64,000 nucleotides of DNA from contig CAMFBH010000001.1 in NCBI GenBank assembly GCA_945948515.1, positions 1 to 64,000 on the forward strand, given 5' to 3'. How positions within the stretch are numbered: position 1 is the stretch's first letter; every line of letters begins with the position of its first letter. The translations under genes were made by a program, and so were the position numbers. The DNA comes from an uncultured Clostridia bacterium. Lineage in GTDB: Bacteria; Bacillota; Clostridia; Oscillospirales; Acutalibacteraceae. Positions 24,401-32,448 of the stretch are shown one piece after another. The notes under the pieces were generated by a model. That model made no database searches. It saw nothing but the letters and a program-made list of their open reading frames with translations, and was not told the origin of the DNA.

Positions 24401-25518
24401 TAGATACCACTGCTTTCCTGACTCTTTTGTTTCAGATAAGCGTTGATGAAGCCGTCTAAATCGCCGTCCATAACAGCATTGATATTACCCATTTCAAAGT
24501 TTGTTCTGTGATCCTTAACCATTGTGTAGGGCATAAAAACATAGGAACGGATTTGGCTTCCCCACGCTATTTCTTTTTGATCACCTTTAATGTCCTCAAT
24601 TTTTTCGAGATTTTCGCGTTCTTTGATTTCAATGAGCTTTGATTTAAGCATTCTCATTGCAACCTCACGGTTTTGATGCTGACTGCGCTCAACCTGGCAC
24701 GCAACAACAATTCCTGTGGGAATATGTGTAAGACGAACCGCAGACGAGGTTTTGTTTACCTTCTGTCCGCCTGCACCTGAGGCGCGGTAAACATCCATTT
24801 TAATATCTTCATCGCGGATTTCAACCTCAACATTATCGTCGATTTCAGGCATAACCTCAAGCGAGGCAAAGGAAGTGTGACGCCTGCCGCTTGAATCAAA
24901 CGGAGAAACACGAACAAGGCGGTGAATACCCATTTCACCTTTAAGATATCCGTAAGCATTTTCACCCTCAACAAGAATTGTTGCACTTTTGATTCCTGCA
25001 ACATCACCATCGAGATAATCAAGAGTTGAAACCTTGTAGCCGTGACGCTCGCCCCAGCGGTTATACATTCTGAACAGCATTTCAGCCCAGTCCTGAGCCT
25101 CTGTTCCGCCTGCGCCTGCATGGAATGTTAAAAGCGCATTGTTGTTATCAAACTCGCCGTTAAGAAGAGTTGAAAGAGTCATTGCCTCAATATCTTTTTC
25201 TATTTTTTCAACAGAAGCAGTGCAATCCTCAAGAAGCGATAAATCCTCTTCCTCGTCGGCAAGCTCAATCATTACAAGAGCATCGTCAAAATCGTTTTTC
25301 AATGTATTATATGCACCGACTTTGCTTTTCATATTACTGATTTTCTGAAGAACCTTCTGACTGTTTGCCATATCGTTCCAGAAATTCTCGTCGGCGCTCT
25401 GCTCTTCAAGAACAGCTATTTCCTTGTTGAGATTTTCAAGATCAAGAGCATCCCTTAAATCCTCAAGGGGCTTTTCCGACTCAAGAAGCCTGAGTCTTAA
25501 GCTTTCAAATTCTACCAT
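24400..25518 (-). CDS. prfB: Peptide chain release factor 2 without the programmed frameshift
   Basis: Recognises UGA and UAA stops. It is 372 aa with SGAGGQKVNKTSSAVRLTH (GGQ loop) and RF2-specific recognition residues around DSSGRRHTSFAS (SPF in VSPFDSSGRR). Most RF2 genes carry an in-frame UGA near codon 25 that must be bypassed; here the region encoding LRDALDLENLNKEIA is one open frame without it. The start at 25518 is set by AAGGAG; an upstream ATG at 25536 overlaps that site. It is coupled to the MgtC gene. Confidence 0.95.
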   Translation of the reverse strand: MVEFESLRLRLLESEKPLEDLRDALDLENLNKEIAVLEEQSADENFWNDMANSQKVLQKISNMKSKVGAYNTLKNDFDDALVMIELADEEEDLSLLEDCTASVEKIEKDIEAMTLSTLLNGEFDNNNALLTFHAGAGGTEAQDWAEMLFRMYNRWGERHGYKVSTLDYLDGDVAGIKSATILVEGENAYGYLKGEMGIHRLVRVSPFDSSGRRHTSFASLEVMPEIDDNVEVEIRDEDIKMDVYRASGAGGQKVNKTSSAVRLTHIPTGIVVACQVERSQHQNREVAMRMLKSKLIEIKERENLEKIEDIKGDQKEIAWGSQIRSYVFMPYTMVKDHRTNFEMGNINAVMDGDLDGFINAYLKQKSQESSGI

Positions 25519-25620
25519 AACAGCACTCCTTAACAATTTAACTAAAATATTATAATGTATTTATACTCCAAATTCAACCCAAAATTAAAAAAGTATTAAT
25601 AATATATTATTGTTATGTTA

Positions 25621-25649
25621 TTGATTTTTGAGAGAATAATAATTATAAT
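25621..25649 (+). promoter_or_regulatory. Sigma-A promoter of the zinc-ribbon membrane protein gene
   Basis: TTGATT (25621-25626), a 17-bp spacer and TATAAT (25644-25649). Confidence 0.75.
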
Positions 25650-25687
25650 ATAGTAAATGCGGATTAATTTTAAAGGAGATTTTAATT

Positions 25688-26713
25688 TTGCTTTATCAAA
25701 ACCGTGAATGTCCGGTTTGCAAAAAGAAGTTCGAGGAGGGCGACGATATTGTTACCTGCCCCGAATGCGGAACACCTCACCACCGTGAGTGCTACAAAAA
25801 AACCGGTCATTGTATAAACGAGGAGCTACACGCTTCGGGATACAGCTACAACAGAAATGTTCAGCAATCAACTCCCGAAAACAACACTTCTCAAAATATT
25901 GAGCACTATTATATTCCAAGTGAAGCCCAAAATGAAAATAAGTTAAAAACGGTTGTTTGCCCCAACTGCAAAAATGAAGTCAGCGCAGACTCCCCGTTTT
26001 GCTCTGTTTGCGGAGCGCATCTGCCGAGCAGTCAGCCGACCTTTCAGCCGATGCCGCCGTTTTCTTTTCCTCATGCGCAGGAAATTTTTCCCGAGGGAGA
26101 AATTGACGGAGAAAAAGCCTCCGATGCCGCATGCGTTGTAGGCGTAAACGCAAGGCGCTTTATTCCGCTTTTTCTCAAAAAAGCAAAATCCAACAGAAAA
26201 ATCGGTTGGAACTGGAGCGCATTTATTTTTGGAGAATATTATTTCTTTTTCAGAAAAATGTTCAAAGAGGGCGCAATCACAATGTTTGCAAAACTCATTG
26301 CGGATATTTTTGTGAGCGCATTTTTCGGAGAGCAATTAAGTGCGTTTTATGAGCTTGCTTATTCTGTAACATCAAGCACGGACCCGCAGTCAATTTTTCA
26401 AAGCAAGGCTTTCACCGATATTCTTCCCGTTATGGGCATTATTCTTGCAATAACCGTTGTAAAAAACTTTTTCTGTGCTCTGTTTGCAGACAACTGCTAC
26501 AAAAATAAGGTTATCGGCATAATTAAAAATGTTGACGAAAAGCTTGCACAGGGAGCCGATATCACCTTCAGCATAATGGTTGACTCAGTTCCGCCGAAGG
26601 GTGAGCTTAGAAAAATGTATCTTGCAAAGCTCGGAGGAACTTCATTTTTTGCTCCCGTAACGGCATATTTTGTTCTTGAGCTTGTGCAAACAATAATCAG
26701 TAGCATAGTATAG
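25688..26713 (+). CDS. Membrane protein with RING-like and zinc-ribbon N-terminus and DUF2628-like C-terminus
   Basis: The 341-aa protein starts at a TTG preceded by AAAGGAG. Residues 6-45 form a prokaryotic RING-type zinc finger (CPVCKKKF, CPECGTPHHRECY, HCINE). A zinc ribbon follows at about 90-110 (CPNCKNEV, CSVCGAHL), then a Pro/Phe-rich linker. The C-terminal half (about 180-341) has three to four membrane segments, starting with WNWSAFIFGEYYFFFRKM as in DUF2628 proteins. Function unknown. It has its own promoter and precedes galU. Confidence 0.8.
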   Translation: MLYQNRECPVCKKKFEEGDDIVTCPECGTPHHRECYKKTGHCINEELHASGYSYNRNVQQSTPENNTSQNIEHYYIPSEAQNENKLKTVVCPNCKNEVSADSPFCSVCGAHLPSSQPTFQPMPPFSFPHAQEIFPEGEIDGEKASDAACVVGVNARRFIPLFLKKAKSNRKIGWNWSAFIFGEYYFFFRKMFKEGAITMFAKLIADIFVSAFFGEQLSAFYELAYSVTSSTDPQSIFQSKAFTDILPVMGIILAITVVKNFFCALFADNCYKNKVIGIIKNVDEKLAQGADITFSIMVDSVPPKGELRKMYLAKLGGTSFFAPVTAYFVLELVQTIISSIV

Positions 26714-26765
26714 TATAATATATATTAATAAAATACAAATTTTCATTATCAAGGAGGAAATACCA

Positions 26766-27641
26766 ATGAAAATCAGAAAAGCTATTATCCCCGCAGCCGG
26801 AATGGGAACAAGAGTTCTTCCTGCATCAAAGGCAGTTCCGAAGGAGATGCTCAACATCGTTGACAAGCCTGCAATTCAGTACATAGTTGAAGAGGCTTTT
26901 GCTTCGGGCATTGAAGAAGTTCTTATCATCACCAACCGCGGCAAAGGCGCTATTGAGGACCATTTTGACCACGCTTTTGAGCTTGAGGCAAAGCTTGAAG
27001 GAAACGAAAGCAAAAAGAAAATCTACGACGATGTTTGCGCATGCTCAAATTTCGGAAACATTTTCTTTATCCGCCAGAAGGAAACAAAGGGTCTCGGTCA
27101 CGCTGTTCTCTGCGCTAAAACCTTTGTGGGCAACGAGCCGTTTGCAGTTCTTTACGGAGACGATGTTATTATTGCAGATACACCTGTTACCAAACAGCTT
27201 TGCGATGCTTACGAGGAAACAGGTAAGGGAGTTGTCGGAGTTAAAGAGGTTCCGGCTGATAAAATCACAAAGTACTGCTCACTTGCAGTTGAGCCGATTA
27301 AAGACAACTGGTATAAATGCACCGATATGATTGAAAAGCCGAAGCCCGAAGAGGTTATGAGCAACTTCTCAATTCTCGGCAGAGTTGTTCTTCCGCCCGA
27401 AATTTTCGATATTCTCGAAAACACTCCTAACGGTGCAGGCGGCGAGCTTCAGCTTACGGACGCTATGAAAACTCTTGCTCAAACAAGCGGTGTAACTGCT
27501 GTTGATTACGAGGGTACACGCTATGATATGGGCAATAAATTCGGTATTCTCCAGGCTAATATTGAGGTAGGCCTTAAGCACCCCGAAACAAAAGACGAGC
27601 TCAAGGAATACCTTAAATCCATTGTTAAGGAACTCGACTGA
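26766..27641 (+). CDS. galU: UTP-glucose-1-phosphate uridylyltransferase
   Basis: Makes UDP-glucose from UTP and glucose-1-phosphate for cell-envelope polysaccharides. It is 291 aa with the nucleotidyltransferase signature AAGMGTRVLPASKAVPKEM, the conserved EEAFASGIEEVLIIT region, VLYGDDVI and DMIEKPKPEE. AAGGAGGAAAT precedes the ATG. It is followed directly by the ThyX-like gene, whose start overlaps its last base. Confidence 0.96.
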   Translation: MKIRKAIIPAAGMGTRVLPASKAVPKEMLNIVDKPAIQYIVEEAFASGIEEVLIITNRGKGAIEDHFDHAFELEAKLEGNESKKKIYDDVCACSNFGNIFFIRQKETKGLGHAVLCAKTFVGNEPFAVLYGDDVIIADTPVTKQLCDAYEETGKGVVGVKEVPADKITKYCSLAVEPIKDNWYKCTDMIEKPKPEEVMSNFSILGRVVLPPEIFDILENTPNGAGGELQLTDAMKTLAQTSGVTAVDYEGTRYDMGNKFGILQANIEVGLKHPETKDELKEYLKSIVKELD

Positions 27642-28273
27642 TGATAAAAATTGAAAAAAGCGCTGTTATGAATCTTGAAAACGCTATCAGAGGCGCAAGA
27701 AATCCGCTCAACTCTTGGGCGAGAACAGACAGCGAATATGATGAAAACGGTAACTATATTTTAGGCGAAAACGACCTCAGCCTTGCAAAAAGACTTTGCA
27801 AGGCAGGAAGTGACCACAGAAAATTCATCAGAATGATTTTTGTAAGCGTTGATGTTACGGCTCCTATGTACTGGTGGAAGGAGTACGACACCTATAAGGT
27901 AGGAACGGTTGCCAACTCAACCTCAACAATGCACAAAATTCATTCAAAGCCTTTTGAGCTCTCCGATTTTTCGGTTGACCATATGAACGAAGAGGGCATT
28001 GAGGCAATGAAAAAGGTTATTGAAACTCTTGAGGATTTGCGCTTAAAATACCTTGAAACAAAGGATAAGGAATACTGGTACACAATGATTCAGCTCCTTC
28101 CGTCGAGCTACAATCAAATGCGCACCTGTACCCTTAACTATGAAAATTTATTTAATATCTATTTTGCAAGAAGAAGTCATAAGCTGGACGAGTGGCACAC
28201 CTACTGCGATTGGATTTTAACTCTTCCTTATGTTAAAGACTTTTTGCAATTAGAAGAAGATGAGGAAAAATAA
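27641..28273 (+). CDS. ThyX-like protein, function uncertain
   Basis: A 210-aa soluble protein. The middle (about residues 60-110, RKFIRMIFVSVDVTAPMYWW and TSTMHKIH) resembles flavin-dependent thymidylate synthase ThyX in secondary structure and in the order of aromatic, His and Ser/Thr residues. The ThyX signature RHRxxSxNExSxRY is not present in canonical form, so activity as a thymidylate synthase is uncertain. It overlaps galU upstream and the CPBP gene downstream by one base each, suggesting coupled translation. Confidence 0.5.
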   Translation: MIKIEKSAVMNLENAIRGARNPLNSWARTDSEYDENGNYILGENDLSLAKRLCKAGSDHRKFIRMIFVSVDVTAPMYWWKEYDTYKVGTVANSTSTMHKIHSKPFELSDFSVDHMNEEGIEAMKKVIETLEDLRLKYLETKDKEYWYTMIQLLPSSYNQMRTCTLNYENLFNIYFARRSHKLDEWHTYCDWILTLPYVKDFLQLEEDEEK

Positions 28274-29340
28274 TGCAGGAACCTTTCTACAATAATTATA
28301 ATAATCCGCAGGGATATTACGGCGGTTATTATAATCAGCAGATGGTTGAGGAGATGCAGAGGAAATCGGCTTATTTAGCCGAGGCGAAAAATGAAAAGAA
28401 GGAAATAAGAAAATACGGAAACATAATAGGCTTGGCAATTACGGCTTTTATTGCCGTTCAATATGCTATTGTTTTTATTATTCAGTATTCCGGCAAATAT
28501 AATTTGTACCTAAATTCAAATCTCTTTCAGTACGGTGTTAACGCTGTCGGCGTTTCATTTTTCGGCGTTATTATTCCGTTTGGCATAGTTGCATTATTAT
28601 TAAAAAAGAGATACCGCGGCGGAGAAGTTGTTCCGTTTGAAAGGGTCGGCGCTCTGAATACAGTGCTTTGGCTTTGCTTCGGAATGCTTTGGTGCATTGG
28701 CGCAAACTATGCAACCTCCGCTGTTATCGGTTTATTCAAATTATTCGGCTACGAGCTTACTCAAAGCGAAAGCCTTGAACCTAATTCAATTTTATCGTGC
28801 CTCCTTTATTTTATTGCAATTTCGGTTATGCCTGCAATAAGCGAGGAATTTGCCATGAGATGCTGCGCTCTTCAGCTTCTCAGAAAGCACGGAAAGGTTT
28901 TTGCCGTATTTGCAGTTAGCATTGTTTTCGGACTTCTCCACGGAAATGTTATTCAATTTGTTTTTGCATTTCTTGTTGGCTTGGTTCTTGCTTATATTAC
29001 ATTTAAAACCGATTCCATTCTTCCTGCAATTCTTATTCACGGATGCAACAATGCAATGAGCGTTGTCAGCTCAGTAGTTAAGCTCTATGCAGGAAGCAAG
29101 GCTTCGGAAAATGTTTTGGTTGCTCTTTATTTGATTTGGGCGGCTTTAGGAATAGTTGCTGCAATTTGGCTTATCATCAAAAAGCAGCTTCGTCCGCTAA
29201 AGGAAGAGAATTCTTCAAAGAAGAACCCATATGCTCTGACTCTCGGACAAAAGCTTTCATCATTTTTCTTCGTTCCGGGAATGATTTTCCCCGTAATTTA
29301 CCTGATTTTCCTTTCGGTAAGTACAATTAAAAAGGTTTAA
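28273..29340 (+). CDS. CPBP family intramembrane metalloprotease
   Basis: Polytopic membrane protein of 355 aa with a Tyr/Asn/Gln-rich cytoplasmic N-terminus (about 35 residues) and about eight membrane segments. The CPBP (CAAX/Abi) protease motifs are intact: motif 1 SEEFAMRCC with the Glu-Glu pair and Arg, motif 2 FGLLHGN, motif 3 HGCNNA. Substrates of bacterial members are mostly unknown; some protect against bacteriocins. It overlaps the ThyX-like gene by one base and precedes tadA by 1 bp. Confidence 0.88.
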   Translation: MQEPFYNNYNNPQGYYGGYYNQQMVEEMQRKSAYLAEAKNEKKEIRKYGNIIGLAITAFIAVQYAIVFIIQYSGKYNLYLNSNLFQYGVNAVGVSFFGVIIPFGIVALLLKKRYRGGEVVPFERVGALNTVLWLCFGMLWCIGANYATSAVIGLFKLFGYELTQSESLEPNSILSCLLYFIAISVMPAISEEFAMRCCALQLLRKHGKVFAVFAVSIVFGLLHGNVIQFVFAFLVGLVLAYITFKTDSILPAILIHGCNNAMSVVSSVVKLYAGSKASENVLVALYLIWAALGIVAAIWLIIKKQLRPLKEENSSKKNPYALTLGQKLSSFFFVPGMIFPVIYLIFLSVSTIKKV

Positions 29341-29341
29341 T

Positions 29342-29806
29342 ATGGATAATAAATTTATGCAAAGAGCGCTTGAGCTTGCACAAATGAGCGCTGATGAGGG
29401 CGAGGTTCCCGTTGGCTGTGTTATTGTTCGAGGCAGTGAAATAGTTGGCGAGGGAAGAAATCGCCGTGAAACTAAAAGGAATGCGCTCTGTCACGCCGAA
29501 ATTGAAGCGATAAACAATGCCTGCTCAGCTCTCGGGGGCTGGCGGCTTTGGGAATGCGAAATGTTTGTTACGCTTGAGCCGTGCCCTATGTGTGCAGGTG
29601 CAGTTATAAACTCGCGTATTAAAAAAGTTACCTTCGGCGCTTATGACAAAAAGGCAGGCTCCTTCGGCTCGATTGCCGATTTTAACTCTATTGCATATAA
29701 TCATCATTGCGAAATTAAGGGCGGCGTTCTTGAAGAGGAATGCAAAGAGATGCTTAGTTCTTTTTTCAAAGCTCTCAGAGAAAGCAAAAACAAACAAGCG
29801 GATTAA
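29342..29806 (+). CDS. tadA: tRNA-specific adenosine deaminase
   Basis: Converts A34 of tRNA-Arg(ACG) to inosine. The 154-aa protein has the zinc deaminase motifs CHAEIEAI (His and catalytic Glu) and PCPMCAGAV (zinc cysteines), and TadA-type spacing. It lies 1 bp after the CPBP protease gene, probably on the same transcript. Confidence 0.95.
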   Translation: MDNKFMQRALELAQMSADEGEVPVGCVIVRGSEIVGEGRNRRETKRNALCHAEIEAINNACSALGGWRLWECEMFVTLEPCPMCAGAVINSRIKKVTFGAYDKKAGSFGSIADFNSIAYNHHCEIKGGVLEEECKEMLSSFFKALRESKNKQAD

Positions 29807-29830
29807 TTTCCGCTTTCTTTACGAAAACGA

Positions 29831-29879
29831 TTGACAATTTTTTAACAATTCGCTATAATTTTCTCGGATCAAATCCGAG
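29831..29879 (+). promoter_or_regulatory. Promoter with Rex-like operator of the alcohol dehydrogenase gene
   Basis: A perfect TTGACA (29831-29836), 17-bp spacer and TATAAT (29854-29859). The -35 lies in TTGACAA-TTTT-TTAACAA (29831-29848), which matches 12 of 14 fixed positions of the Rex operator (TTGTTAA-N4-TTAACAA). Rex represses fermentative dehydrogenases until NADH rises, which fits the gene. A 7-bp hairpin (29863-29879) lies at the start of the transcript. Confidence 0.7.
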
Positions 29880-29914
29880 TTATTATAATTATTTTTTACA
29901 GGAGATGTTTATTT

Positions 29915-31063
29915 ATGGCAAACAGATTTGTTTTAAATGAAACAAGCTATCACGGTGCAGGGGCAATTAAAGAAATTCCTGCCGAAATTAAAGGCAGGGG
30001 CTTCAAAAAGGTTTTTCTCTGCTCGGACCCCGATCTTATTAAGTTCAATGTAACAAAAAAGGTTACCGATATTCTTGACGATGCCGGAATTGCTTATGAT
30101 ATTTACAGCCAGATTAAGGCAAATCCGACAGTTGAAAATGTTCAAACAGGTGTTGAGGCTTTCAAGGCTTCAGGTGCGGACTGCATTGTTGCAATCGGCG
30201 GCGGTTCTTCAATGGATACAGCTAAGGCAATTGGAATTATTATTGCAAATCCGGAATTCTCCGATGTTGTTTCTCTTGAAGGAGTTGCTCCGACAAAAAA
30301 TAAATGCGTTCCGATTATCGCAGTTCCCACAACAGCAGGCACAGCCGCTGAGGTAACAATCAACTATGTTATTACCGATTCTGCTAAGAACAGAAAAATG
30401 GTTTGCGTAGATGTTCACGATATCCCCGTTGTTGCAGTTGTTGACCCTGATATGATGAGCTCAATGCCGAAGGGACTTACTGCCGCAACAGGTATGGATG
30501 CTCTTACACACGCTATTGAGGGCTACATAACTCTCGGCGCATGGGAAATGAGCGATATGTTCCATCTCAAGGCTATTGAAATCATTTCAAAATCTCTTCG
30601 TGGTGCAGTTGCAAACACTCCCGAGGGCAGAGAAGGAATGGCTCTCGGTCAGTATGTTGCAGGAATGGGCTTCTCAAATGTTGGACTCGGCATTGTTCAT
30701 TCAATGGCTCACCCGCTCGGCGCAGTTTATGACACTCCCCACGGTGTTGCAAATGCAATTATTCTTCCGACGGTTATGGAATACAATGCACCGGCAACAG
30801 GTGAAAAATACAGAGATATTGCAAAGGCAATGGGTGTTGAAGGCGTTGATGCAATGAGCCTTGAAGATGCAAGAAAGGCTGCAATAGAAGCTGTTAAGCA
30901 GCTTTCACAGGATGTTGGAATTCCGGCAGACCTCAAGGAAATTGTTAAACCCGAGGATGTTGACTTCCTTGCTCAGTCCGCTTACGACGACGCATGCCGT
31001 CCCGGAAATCCGCGTGAAACAAGCGTTGAAGAAATCAAAGAGCTTTACCTTTCATTAATGTAA
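29915..31063 (+). CDS. Iron-containing alcohol dehydrogenase
   Basis: A 382-aa group III dehydrogenase. It has the NAD-binding GGGSSMDTAK motif and the metal-binding histidines in HAIEGY, HSMAHPLGAVYDTPHG. The sequence looks closest to the FucO/1,3-propanediol dehydrogenase branch (lactaldehyde reductase, propanediol or ethanol formation); the exact substrate cannot be told. Expected role: reoxidising NADH in fermentation. It is a single-gene unit with a Rex-like operator and a strong terminator. Confidence 0.93.
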   Translation: MANRFVLNETSYHGAGAIKEIPAEIKGRGFKKVFLCSDPDLIKFNVTKKVTDILDDAGIAYDIYSQIKANPTVENVQTGVEAFKASGADCIVAIGGGSSMDTAKAIGIIIANPEFSDVVSLEGVAPTKNKCVPIIAVPTTAGTAAEVTINYVITDSAKNRKMVCVDVHDIPVVAVVDPDMMSSMPKGLTAATGMDALTHAIEGYITLGAWEMSDMFHLKAIEIISKSLRGAVANTPEGREGMALGQYVAGMGFSNVGLGIVHSMAHPLGAVYDTPHGVANAIILPTVMEYNAPATGEKYRDIAKAMGVEGVDAMSLEDARKAAIEAVKQLSQDVGIPADLKEIVKPEDVDFLAQSAYDDACRPGNPRETSVEEIKELYLSLM

Positions 31064-31076
31064 AAAGCAATAGTAA

Positions 31077-31108
31077 ACAGGGCTTGAAGCAAAAGCTTCA
31101 AGCCCTGT
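31077..31108 (+). terminator. Intrinsic terminator of the alcohol dehydrogenase gene
   Basis: A perfect 14-bp stem (31077-31090 with 31095-31108) with an AAAA loop. The downstream sequence is AT-rich rather than a pure T run. Confidence 0.75.
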
Positions 31109-31114
31109 TATATT

Positions 31115-31147
31115 AAAAACAAAAGCCGAAGGAAATCCTTCGGCTTT
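31115..31147 (-). terminator. Intrinsic terminator of rpsF-ssb-rpsR
   Basis: Minus-strand stem of 11 bp (31147-31137 with 31132-31122) with T-rich sequence after it. Confidence 0.8.
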
Positions 31148-31172
31148 AAATTTCATCTTTTGATGCAATAAA

Positions 31173-31406
31173 TTAATCTGCTGTGTAGGGAAGAATTGCA
31201 ATCTGACGAGCTCTTTTGATTGCAACTGTGAGTTCTCTCTGGTGCTTTGCACAAGTACCTGTTACACGGCGGGGGAGAATCTTAGCTCTTTCGGAGATGA
31301 ATCTCTTAAGTCTTGTAACATCCTTATAATCTATTTCATCAATATTTTCAACGCAGAAGCTGCAAACCTTTTTGCGGCCTTTTCTTGCGCCTGCTTTGTA
31401 TGCCAT
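31173..31406 (-). CDS. rpsR: 30S ribosomal protein S18
   Basis: A 77-aa ribosomal protein of the platform, partner of S6. The core [20 protein letters not shown] is typical. It has a CSFC pair near the N-terminus and a further Cys near the middle, like zinc-type S18 forms. Last gene of rpsF-ssb-rpsR, the standard Firmicutes order. Confidence 0.96.
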   Translation of the reverse strand: MAYKAGARKGRKKVCSFCVENIDEIDYKDVTRLKRFISERAKILPRRVTGTCAKHQRELTVAIKRARQIAILPYTAD

Positions 31407-31444
31407 AGTTATTTTCCTCCTTTAAAAGTATTCCTTTTCTTAAA

Positions 31445-31873
31445 TCAGAAAGGTAAATCGTCGTCGTCAACAATTTCTTCAAAATCGCTGTTGTCAGCGC
31501 TTGCGAAGCTCGGAGCCGGAGCAGCGAATGCAGGATTTGCAGTTCCTGTTTCGGATTTTGAGCCGCAGAAAGAAACATTATTTGCAACAACTGTAACAGT
31601 TTTTCTCTTGTTTCCGTCCTTATCGGTAAAATTGTCTGTTTGGATTGAACCCTCAACAGCAATCATTGAACCCTTATGGAAATAACGGGAAATGAACTCC
31701 GCAGTTTGCCTCCAAGCGGTAACATCAATAAAATCGGCTTTTCTTTCTTCGCCTGATTTTTGATAATTTCTGTCAACCGCGATCTGGAAACGAACAACCG
31801 AAACACCGCTAGGTGTTTGACGAAGCTCAGGTTCAAATGTAAGTCTGCCCATTAAAGCAACAACATTAATCAT
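31445..31873 (-). CDS. ssb: Single-stranded DNA-binding protein
   Basis: A 142-aa SSB: OB-fold at residues 1-105 (MINVVALMGRLTFEPELRQT), a short linker, and the acidic tail EEIVDDDDLPF, ending in the conserved DDDLPF that recruits replication and repair proteins. The linker is short compared with E. coli SSB. It sits between rpsF and rpsR. Confidence 0.96.
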   Translation of the reverse strand: MINVVALMGRLTFEPELRQTPSGVSVVRFQIAVDRNYQKSGEERKADFIDVTAWRQTAEFISRYFHKGSMIAVEGSIQTDNFTDKDGNKRKTVTVVANNVSFCGSKSETGTANPAFAAPAPSFASADNSDFEEIVDDDDLPF

Positions 31874-31887
31874 AATTCAAACCTCCG

Positions 31888-32178
31888 TTATGCGTTTTTC
31901 GCAATGATTAAGGAACGAAGAACACCGTCTGTGATGTTGATTACACGGTCAAGCTCTGCCGGGAAGGACTCTTCGCAGGAGAACTGAGCGATTGTGTAAT
32001 AACCCTCGGTTTCGTAGTTAATAGGATAAGCAAGCTTGCGCTTTCCCCAATCCTCTACTTCACCAAGAGTGCCATTCTTTGATATCATTTCGGTGAACTT
32101 TGATTTAAGAGCCTCAACTGCTTCTTCACCTTTTGAAAGGGAGAAAACCAAAACGATTTCGTAATTCTTTAATGCCAT
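31888..32178 (-). CDS. rpsF: 30S ribosomal protein S6
   Basis: A 96-aa protein with the S6 ferredoxin-like fold: N-terminal NYEIVLVFS and the GKRKLAYPINYETEGYY motif. It pairs with S18 in the 30S platform. It follows AGAAGGAGGTG. The 80-base leader contains two hairpins (32206-32227 and 32234-32256) that could serve feedback control, as in other rpsF operons. Confidence 0.96.
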   Translation of the reverse strand: MALKNYEIVLVFSLSKGEEAVEALKSKFTEMISKNGTLGEVEDWGKRKLAYPINYETEGYYTIAQFSCEESFPAELDRVINITDGVLRSLIIAKNA

Positions 32179-32205
32179 TCTTGAACACCTCCTTCTGGAC
32201 TTTTG

Positions 32206-32291
32206 GCCTGCGTTTTTTTACACAGGCAAGGATGCTGACAGATATTTTTTATCAGCCGTAGTATTATACCAAAAACACATTACCGTGTCAA
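32206..32291 (-). promoter_or_regulatory. rpsF operon promoter and structured leader
   Basis: On the minus strand: perfect TTGACA (32291-32286), 17-bp spacer, TATAAT (32268-32263). The transcript would begin near 32256 and carry hairpins at 32256-32234 (GCTGA/TCAGC) and 32227-32206 (GCCTG/CAGGC). The promoter abuts the 3' end of a fucosidase gene relic. Confidence 0.75.
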
Positions 32292-32301
32292 GATATTATT
32301 T

Positions 32302-32448
32302 TCAGCGAACTCTGTATGCTCCCGTTGTTTTGGTAGGCCACAGGCAAAATCCGTCGTGATGCTTACAGGTGAGAATAACGCCTTTCATGCCTGCCGAAGC
32401 AATTGCACTGCACCACTGGTCGGTATTCTGCTTTTTTCGTTTTCCATA
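32302..32448 (-). pseudogene. Relic of a GH29 alpha-L-fucosidase gene
   Basis: A minus-strand frame of 48 codons between the HAD gene stop and the rpsF promoter encodes a peptide containing [18 protein letters not shown] and [16 protein letters not shown]. This is the conserved core of GH29 alpha-L-fucosidases (the AKHHDGF motif region). The rest of a roughly 450-residue enzyme is absent: there is no start codon at the front, and a stop follows about 10 codons past the motif. It is a non-functional fragment, evidently of a glycan-degrading enzyme. Confidence 0.85.
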
